Source: AP-15 sp963799085
GTDB lineage: Bacteria > Pseudomonadota > Alphaproteobacteria > ATCC43930 > CGMCC-115725
Direction: 5' to 3'
Length of the DNA stretch: 64,000 bases
Assembly: GCA_963799085.1 (NCBI GenBank)
Contig: CAWCWA010000017.1
Coordinates: 62,001-126,000, forward strand
In this document: positions 58,427 to 64,000 of the stretch, one piece after another
Numbering within the stretch: position 1 is the stretch's first letter
How the letters are laid out: each line of letters opens with the position of its first letter
The notes under the pieces: model-generated
The model's input: the letters and a program-made list of their open reading frames with translations, nothing else
Told to the model about the DNA's origin: nothing
Databases searched by the model: none
Position numbers and translations under genes: made by a program

Positions 58427-58774
58427 TCAACCGAGGCGGATCAGTTCCGCACGGCAGACAGCCGCCAGTTCGGGGAGCCCGACTTTGAGGGTCTCCCAGA
58501 TGATCTCGCTTTCACGCGTGAAGTACTCGTGGGCAAGGATATTCCGCATGCCTAGGATCTGCCGCCACGGAATATCCGGATAAGGCGCTTTCAGATCGTC
58601 TTCGAGAGCCTTGGCCGCCTCACCGATCGCGAGAAGACGGTAAGCCGTGGCATCCTGGACATCCGGGTCCTGCTGGAATGCTTCACGCGTCAGCCGGCCG
58701 GTCTGCCGTTCGATCCGCTCGATGAGTTCGAGAATGTCGAGGAGGCTGTCGATCGGCGCTGCCTTTGCCATCAA
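58427..58774 (-). CDS. hepT: HepT-like ribonuclease toxin (DUF86)
   Basis: An intact 115-residue all-helical protein. The RX4HXY active motif is present as RNILAHEYF near residue 77, preceded by YRLLAIGEAAKALEDDL. The TA partner MntA is encoded directly upstream with a 4-base ATGA overlap. HepT cleaves tRNA ends or mRNA and is silenced by MntA-catalysed AMPylation of its motif tyrosine, which is conserved here. The pair lies at the end of the M20 gene and is convergent with it. Confidence 0.92.
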   Translation of the reverse strand: MMAKAAPIDSLLDILELIERIERQTGRLTREAFQQDPDVQDATAYRLLAIGEAAKALEDDLKAPYPDIPWRQILGMRNILAHEYFTRESEIIWETLKVGLPELAAVCRAELIRLG

Positions 58775-59070
58775 AATACCCGCACTGCGGTTTCCTCGAT
58801 GCGGGGACGACGGCGCGGATCGATCCCGCTGCGCGTCATCAGGTCCACCTTGGCCCCGAGAATTTCTTCCATGCGCTCCCGCAGCGCCAGCAGGTCGAAC
58901 AAGGTAAAGCCCTGTGGCCGCGTGAGATCGAAAAACACATCGACATCCGAGGCGTCTCGAGCCTGGTCACGCGCGACCGAGCCGAAGAGGAAGAGCGCGC
59001 CAACGCCGGCATCGCGAAACTCCGGTTCGTGCTCTTTCAGCAGGGTGATAACTTGGTCGCGCTTCATCAC
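58771..59070 (-). CDS. mntA: MntA-like minimal nucleotidyltransferase antitoxin
   Basis: A 99-residue protein with the GSX10DXD signature in LFLFGSVARDQARDASDVDVFFDL and a third acidic residue in AKVDLMTRSGID. The basic start MMKRDQVITLLKEH is typical. As antitoxin it transfers AMP from ATP to the HepT tyrosine. It overlaps hepT, so both are made from one message in the usual antitoxin-first order. The composition is not different from the surroundings. Confidence 0.92.
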   Translation of the reverse strand: MMKRDQVITLLKEHEPEFRDAGVGALFLFGSVARDQARDASDVDVFFDLTRPQGFTLFDLLALRERMEEILGAKVDLMTRSGIDPRRRPRIEETAVRVF

Positions 59071-59128
59071 ACCACACCCGAGTTTGGTAGTCTACGCGAC
59101 TACAAATTGGGGATGGCGAACCCCTAAT

Positions 59129-60568
59129 TCACAGAATTTCAGTCGGCTCTTCCGCGAAGATCCCGAGGCGGTTGACGCCGTCGAAGGCCGCCACCTTGTA
59201 GCATTCCGCGAGCGTCGGGTAGTTAAACACCGTGTCGATGAAGTAGTCGATCGTGCCGCCGAACGACAACACCGCCTGACCGATGTGGATCAGCTCGCTT
59301 GCCCCCTCGCCGATGATGTGGACGCCGAGCAGCTGGCGGGTTTCGCTGTGAAATATCAGTTTTAACAGGCCGGTCACATCGCCGAGGATCTGGCCGCGCG
59401 CGATCTCCCGATAGCGCGCCTTGCCGATCTCGTAAGGGACCGAGGCCTCGGTGAGTGCCTCTTCGTTCTTCCCGACCATCGAGATTTCCGGAACCGCGTA
59501 GATGCCGTAGGGGAACCACTCCGGAGCGCTTTGCGCCCTGATCCCAAAGGCGTGGCACGCGGCGAGCCGACCCTGCTCCATCGATGTCGAGGCGAGTGCG
59601 GGAAAGCCGATCATGTCGCCGACCGCGTAAATATGGGGGACCGCGGTGCGAAAGTGCTGGTCGACTGTCAGCCGGCCGCGGTTGTCCGGTTTGAGCCCGG
59701 CTCTCGCCAGGTCGAGCTGGCTCGCCGCACCGGTGCGGCCGACCGAATAGAGCGCCTTCTCGGCAACGATCGTCTTGCCGCTGTCGAGGTGAATCCGGAC
59801 GCGGGCGCCGGCTTCGTCCCCGACAACCTCCAATTTGTCGACGCTCTCGCCCAGCCGCAGGGTGGCCCGGTTTTCCCGCAGGTGATGGCAGAACTCGTCG
59901 ACGATTTCCTTATCGACGAAGGGCAGCAGGCGATCGCGCTTGTCGATCAGCGTCACCCGCACCCCGAGAGCGGCGAAGATGCTGGCGTACTCACAGCCGA
60001 TCACGCCGGCCCCGACCACCGCCAAGGTCCGCGGCAGCCGATCGAGATCGAGGATGTCGTCGCTGGTGAAGATGCGTTCACCGTCGAACGGGATGTGCGG
60101 AGTGCGAGTGTTTTCCGCCCCGGCGGCGATGACGATCTTCCTTGCCTTGACCGAACGCGAGCTGGCGCCGTCGACATAGTCGAGGCGAACGGTGTCCGGC
60201 GCGACAAAAGACGCAGTCGCCGCAAGCAGCTCGACATCGTTGCGCATCAGCTGGTGGCGGGTCACGTCGATCTCGTGCTGGATCACCCGGTTGGTGCGAA
60301 ACAGCAGGTCCTGCATCGTGATGTGCTGCTTGACGGTGTAGGAGGCGCCGTAGAATTCCCGCGAGCGGTAGCCGCAAAGTTCGAGCGCCGCCTCGCGCAG
60401 CGTCTTCGACGGGATCGTTCCCAGATTGACGCTGCAGCCGCCGAGCACGGCCTTGCGTTCGACAATCGCGACCCGCTTGTCGAGCTTGGCGCCCTGGATC
60501 GCGGCGCGCTGCCCGGCCGGCCCGGAACCGATCACCAGAAGATCGTAGTCGAACAAGTCTCCAGACAT
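59129..60568 (-). CDS. sthA: Soluble (Si-specific) NAD(P)+ transhydrogenase SthA
   Basis: An intact 479-residue flavoprotein of the pyridine nucleotide-disulfide oxidoreductase class. FAD site: YDLLVIGSGPAGQRAAIQGA. The redox-cysteine region is GGCSVNLGTIPSKTLREA, lacking the CxxxxC pair, which is the hallmark of SthA versus dihydrolipoamide dehydrogenase. NAD site: LAVVGAGVIGCEYASIFAALG. C-terminal interface: HIIGEGASELIHIGQAV. It re-oxidises NADPH with NAD+ in the cytosol. It is monocistronic, with GAGGAG before the ATG. Confidence 0.95.
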   Translation of the reverse strand: MSGDLFDYDLLVIGSGPAGQRAAIQGAKLDKRVAIVERKAVLGGCSVNLGTIPSKTLREAALELCGYRSREFYGASYTVKQHITMQDLLFRTNRVIQHEIDVTRHQLMRNDVELLAATASFVAPDTVRLDYVDGASSRSVKARKIVIAAGAENTRTPHIPFDGERIFTSDDILDLDRLPRTLAVVGAGVIGCEYASIFAALGVRVTLIDKRDRLLPFVDKEIVDEFCHHLRENRATLRLGESVDKLEVVGDEAGARVRIHLDSGKTIVAEKALYSVGRTGAASQLDLARAGLKPDNRGRLTVDQHFRTAVPHIYAVGDMIGFPALASTSMEQGRLAACHAFGIRAQSAPEWFPYGIYAVPEISMVGKNEEALTEASVPYEIGKARYREIARGQILGDVTGLLKLIFHSETRQLLGVHIIGEGASELIHIGQAVLSFGGTIDYFIDTVFNYPTLAECYKVAAFDGVNRLGIFAEEPTEIL

Positions 60569-60858
60569 GCCTCGGCTCCTCGCGTCCTGAACCGCCGCGC
60601 TCTAATTGGAACATGCCACGAGCCTGCGGCGCGACGATGACAAATCGATGTCAGCTTATGGCGATTGGGCGATGCCGTTCGCTAGCGCACGGCCCTTTAT
60701 CCACGGCGCGGCCAACCCAATCTCTTGCATGGCTGAGCGTTTCACCGGACGCAACGCAGTCGCGGCGAATTGTCGTAGCTCTCTCGACCAAGCTTGGCGT
60801 AACTACGAATTGAGGCAGGCGGAACGCCGCTGCCGCCGGCCGCTGGGCCTCGACCCTG

Positions 60859-63800
60859 ATGAACGATCTCCAACTCCAGCACGCCCTTTCCTTCGCCGAT
60901 CTTTACGATCGCGAGGGCCTGATGCGCCTCGACCGCGCCTTTGTCGCGCATCTCGCTGCGGGCGATGTCGGCGCTGCACGACCGGCTGATGGCGGCGCGC
61001 GCCGATCCCGATGCGCTCGACCGCAAGGCGGAATCCGATCTGCTGGTCGATCTCGCGCCGCATGTCGAAGATTTCATCGGCGAGCTGTTCGGCATCGCGG
61101 CCGAAATCCGCGAATTGCAGGCGCGGCACGACGAACTGGCGCCGCTCTATTCGGTCAAGCGCCTGTTCGTGCAGCGCCGCGCCGTCAAGGGGATCAAGGA
61201 GGCCGACGCGGCGCGAGCTGAACGGCCCGCCAGCTCGGCCGACGAACTCGACCGCGCTGATCGGCGGCCCGCCGGCCGATTTCGCGACGCGGGCCGGCGC
61301 GCTCGCCTGGGAGCTGCGCTACGCCGATGCCGTCGCGCGCTGGCTCGACGACGAGGCCGCGCACAAGCTGCCGCTGCGCGCCGCGCTCGAATACGCCGCC
61401 TGGGCGACGCTGTCGCCGGCCGGGCGCGCCCGGCACAGCCGCGGCCTGTTGTTCAAGCGTGCCGCACCGGCTCGACATGCACCATCTGGTGCCGGCCGAA
61501 ACCGTCGTGCGCACGGCGTCACGATGCTGCGCCTGCCCGAAGACGAATGGCGGCCGCGCGACGGGTTCGGCCTGACCGACCCCGGCACCGATCTCGCCGG
61601 CGCGCTCGACCAGGCGAATTACTGCATCTGGTGCCACAACCAGCGGAAGGACAGCTGCCGCACGGGCCTGCAGCGAAAAGGACGGCAGCTTCCGCAAGAG
61701 CGTCTTCGGCGTCACCCTGGCCGGCTGCCCGCTCGACGAGAAGATCTCGGAGATGAACATCGTCAAGGCGCGCGGCAACAGCCTCGGCGCGCTGGCGATC
61801 GTCGCCGTCGACAACCCGCTCTGCGCCGCGACCGGCCACCGCATCTGCAACGACTGCATGAAGTCCTGCATCTATCAGCGCCAGGAGCCGGTCGATATCC
61901 CGCAGATCGAGACCCGCACCCTGAAGGACGTGCTGGGCCTGCCCTGGGGCTTCGAGATCTACGGCCTGTTGACCCGGTGGAACCCGCTCGATCTGCGCCG
62001 GCCGCTGCCGAAGCCGCAATCGCGGCTATAAGGTGCTGGTCGTCGGGCTCGGGCCGGCCGGGTTCAACGCTGGCGCATCACCTGATCAATGACGGGCATT
62101 TCGTCGCCGCGATCGACGGGCTGAAGATCGAGCCGCTGCCGCCGGAAATTTCGGGCGTGGCCGCCGACCGGCGAGCGCGTGCCGTTCGCGCCGGTGCGCG
62201 ACATCGCGAGCCTCTACGAGCGGCTCGACGAGCGCATCGATGGCCGGGTTTGGCGGCGTCGCCGAATACGGCATCACGGTGCGCTGGGACAAGAATTTCC
62301 TGAAGATCGATCCGGCTGCTTGCTCGAACGCCGCGGCGCAATTCGCGATGTATGGCGGGGTGCGCTTCGGCGGCACGCTGACGATCGACAGCGCCTTCGA
62401 TCTCGGCTTCGACCATATCGCGCTGTGCGCCGGCGCCGGCCGCCCGACCGTGATCCCGATGAAGAACGGCCTGGCGCCCGGGCGTGCGGCAGGCCTCCGA
62501 TTTCCTGATGGCGCTGCAGCTGACCGGCGCCGCCAAGACCGACAGCATCGCCAATCTGACCGTGCGGCTGCCGGTCGTCGTGATCGGCGGCGGGCTGACC
62601 GCGATCGACACCGCGACCGAGGCGCTGGCCTATTACCCGGTGCAGGTCGAGAAATTTCTCTCGCGCTACGAGACGCTGGTCGCCGAGCGCGGCGTCGAGG
62701 CGGTGCGCGACCAGTGGAACGCGCGTCGAGCGCGAGATCGCCGAGGAGTTCATCGCCCATGCCCGCGCGCTGCGCGCCGAGCGCGAGGCCGCCGCGCCGC
62801 GAGGGCCGCGCGCCGCGCTTCGCGAAGCTGATCAATTCGCTGGGGCGGCGTCACGATCGCCTATCGCCGCCGCCTGATCGACGCGCCGAGCTACACCCTC
62901 AACCACGAGGAGGTGGCGAAGGCGATGGAGGAGGGCATCCGCTTCGCCGAGATGCTGACCCCGGTCGAGGTCGAGGTCGATGTCTTCGGCCACGCCGCCG
63001 CGCTCAAGATGACCCGGCACGCGCCGGCCGAGGTCGGCGGGCATCGGCCGCAGCCGGACCAGCATGCCGGCGAGGAGGTCGTCCTGCCGGCGCGCACGAT
63101 CCTGGTCGCCGCCGGGACGCAGCCGAACACCGTGCTGGCGCGCGAGGACCCGGACCACGTCGCGCTCGACGGCCGCTATTTCCGCGCCCTCGACGAGGAC
63201 GGCAACCCGGCCGACGCCGGAGCGCGTCGCCAAGCCCGACGCGGTGCGCGTGCTGACCAGCGTGATGCCGGACGGCCGCGCCGTCAGCTTCTGGGGCGAT
63301 CTGCATCCGAGCTTTGCCGGCAATGTCGTCAAGGCGATGGGCGGCGCCAAGCAGGGCTATCCGGTGGTCAGCCGCATGCTGGCGAAGCGCTCGCCTGCCC
63401 TCCCCGCCCCCGCCGCGCTGAAGGCGCGGCTCGACCACGAACTGCGCGCGCGCGTGCATGCGGTCGATCGGCTGACCCCGACGATCGTCGAGGTCGTCGT
63501 CGAGGCGCCGATGGCGGCGCGCGCCTTCCAGCCCGGGCCAGTTCTACCGCCTGCAGAATTACGAGACGCTGGCGCCGCGCGTCGACGGCACGACCCTGGC
63601 GATGGAGGGGCTGGCGCTGACCGGCGCCTGGGTCGATCGCGAACGGGGCCTCCTATCGACGATCGTCCTCGAAATGGGCGGCTCGTCCGATCTCTGCGCG
63701 CTTGCTGAAGCCGGGCGAGCCGGTCGATCCTGATGGGCCCGACCGGCACGCCGACCGAGACCCCTTCCGGCGAGACCGTGCTCTTGGTCGGCGGCGGGCT

Positions 63801-64000
63801 CGGCAACGCGGTGCTGTTCTCGATCGGCGCGGCATTGCGGGCGGCCGGCTCGCGCGTCCTCTATTTCGCCGGCTACAAGAAGATCGTCGACCGCTACAAG
63901 GTCGCCGATATCGAGCGCGCCGCCGATACGGTCGTCTGGTGCTGCGACGAGGCGCCGGGTTTCGCGCCGGGCCGGCCGCAGGATCTGGCCTTTGTCGGCA
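60859..64000 (+). CDS. Large multidomain Fe-S flavoprotein (GltD-like oxidoreductase with ferredoxin-reductase-like C-terminus), cut by window end, many frame shifts
   Basis: Over 1040 residues are visible from ATG 60859 (MNDLQLQHALSFADLYDREG). The N-terminal helical part (to about residue 220) is unrecognised. Cysteine-rich Fe-S segments follow: YCIWCHNQRKDSC and RICNDCMKSCIYQRQ, the GltD/NADPH-glutamate-synthase-small-subunit type. The FAD/NAD core has KVLVVGLGPAGF, and later VVVIGGGLTAIDTATEALAYYP. The final part resembles PyrK/ferredoxin-NADP reductase (TIVEVVVEAPMAARAFQPG, VLLVGGGLGNAVLF). At least twenty +1 steps occur. It probably moves electrons between NAD(P)H and a partner not in the window. 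Confidence 0.75.

Overview
The window is chromosomal DNA from a high-G+C alphaproteobacterium, probably a Rhodospirillales-type organism. This is inferred from the tamA-tamB pair, the mreBCD-mrdA-rodA order, a full urtABCDE urea transporter, several Liv-type ABC transporters, a MutL with the alphaproteobacterial-style endonuclease motif, and the small DUF4169 and DUF29 proteins. No rRNA, tRNA or CRISPR array was seen.

Layout. 1-8 kb: the end of meaB, rpmB, tamA-tamB (outer-membrane assembly) and a dienelactone hydrolase. 8-10 kb: a TIR-domain protein with a beta-helix built from 138-bp DNA repeats (minus strand). 10-12.3 kb: a flavin monooxygenase/acyl-CoA-dehydrogenase-like gene and an amidohydrolase (minus strand). 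12.3-14.2 kb: a lower-G+C island with a HAD hydrolase and a membrane protein, closed on the right by a 5' remnant of a second amidohydrolase copy. 14.4-17.1 kb: mutL and a DUF4239 membrane protein. 17.4-21.6 kb: a GNAT-PIN fusion gene cut by a complete IS1380-family element, followed by an ASCH-domain gene. 22-23.5 kb: a PuuE-type deacetylase and a DUF29 gene. 23.7-31.8 kb: livH, a livM-livG fusion and livF, then mscS-LOG, an M20 peptidase and a Liv-type binding protein. 31.9-35.6 kb: an orphan nuclease-like gene and ycjX-ycjF with an unknown partner. 35.7-41.4 kb: the rod-shape operon mreB-mreC-mreD-mrdA-rodA. 41.8-44.1 kb: DUF4169, a macrodomain protein, an ECF sigma factor and an OmpR-type regulator. 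44.1-49.7 kb: urtE-D-C-B-A (minus strand). 49.9-53.3 kb: an NTF2-like protein, an AmpD-like amidase, a DjlA-like protein and an MFS transporter. 53.3-56.2 kb: an HcnC/HcnA/HcnB-like flavin/Fe-S dehydrogenase trio. 56.1-60.6 kb: DUF2189, an M20 hydrolase, the HepT-MntA toxin-antitoxin pair and sthA. 60.9 kb to the end: a large GltD-type Fe-S flavoprotein with a ferredoxin-reductase-like C-terminus, cut by the window end.

Working together. Nitrogen scavenging is a repeated theme: a urea transporter, Liv transporters, an allantoinase-like deacetylase, two M20 amidohydrolases and an amino-acid/opine-type dehydrogenase. Envelope building (TamAB, Mre/PBP2/RodA, AmpD) is the other.

Sequence quality matters here. 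Many clearly conserved genes, including rodA, mrdA, tamB, livK and urtB, are read only by joining frames, and nearly every step is +1 in the direction of transcription. This looks like uncorrected single-base insertions, densest at about 50-56 and 61-64 kb, and I annotate these as single genes. Coordinates of joined genes are reliable at their ends, but internal shift positions are approximate. The most interesting biology is the IS-split GNAT-PIN gene with its ASCH partner, the TIR/beta-helix protein and the HAD/membrane-protein island.
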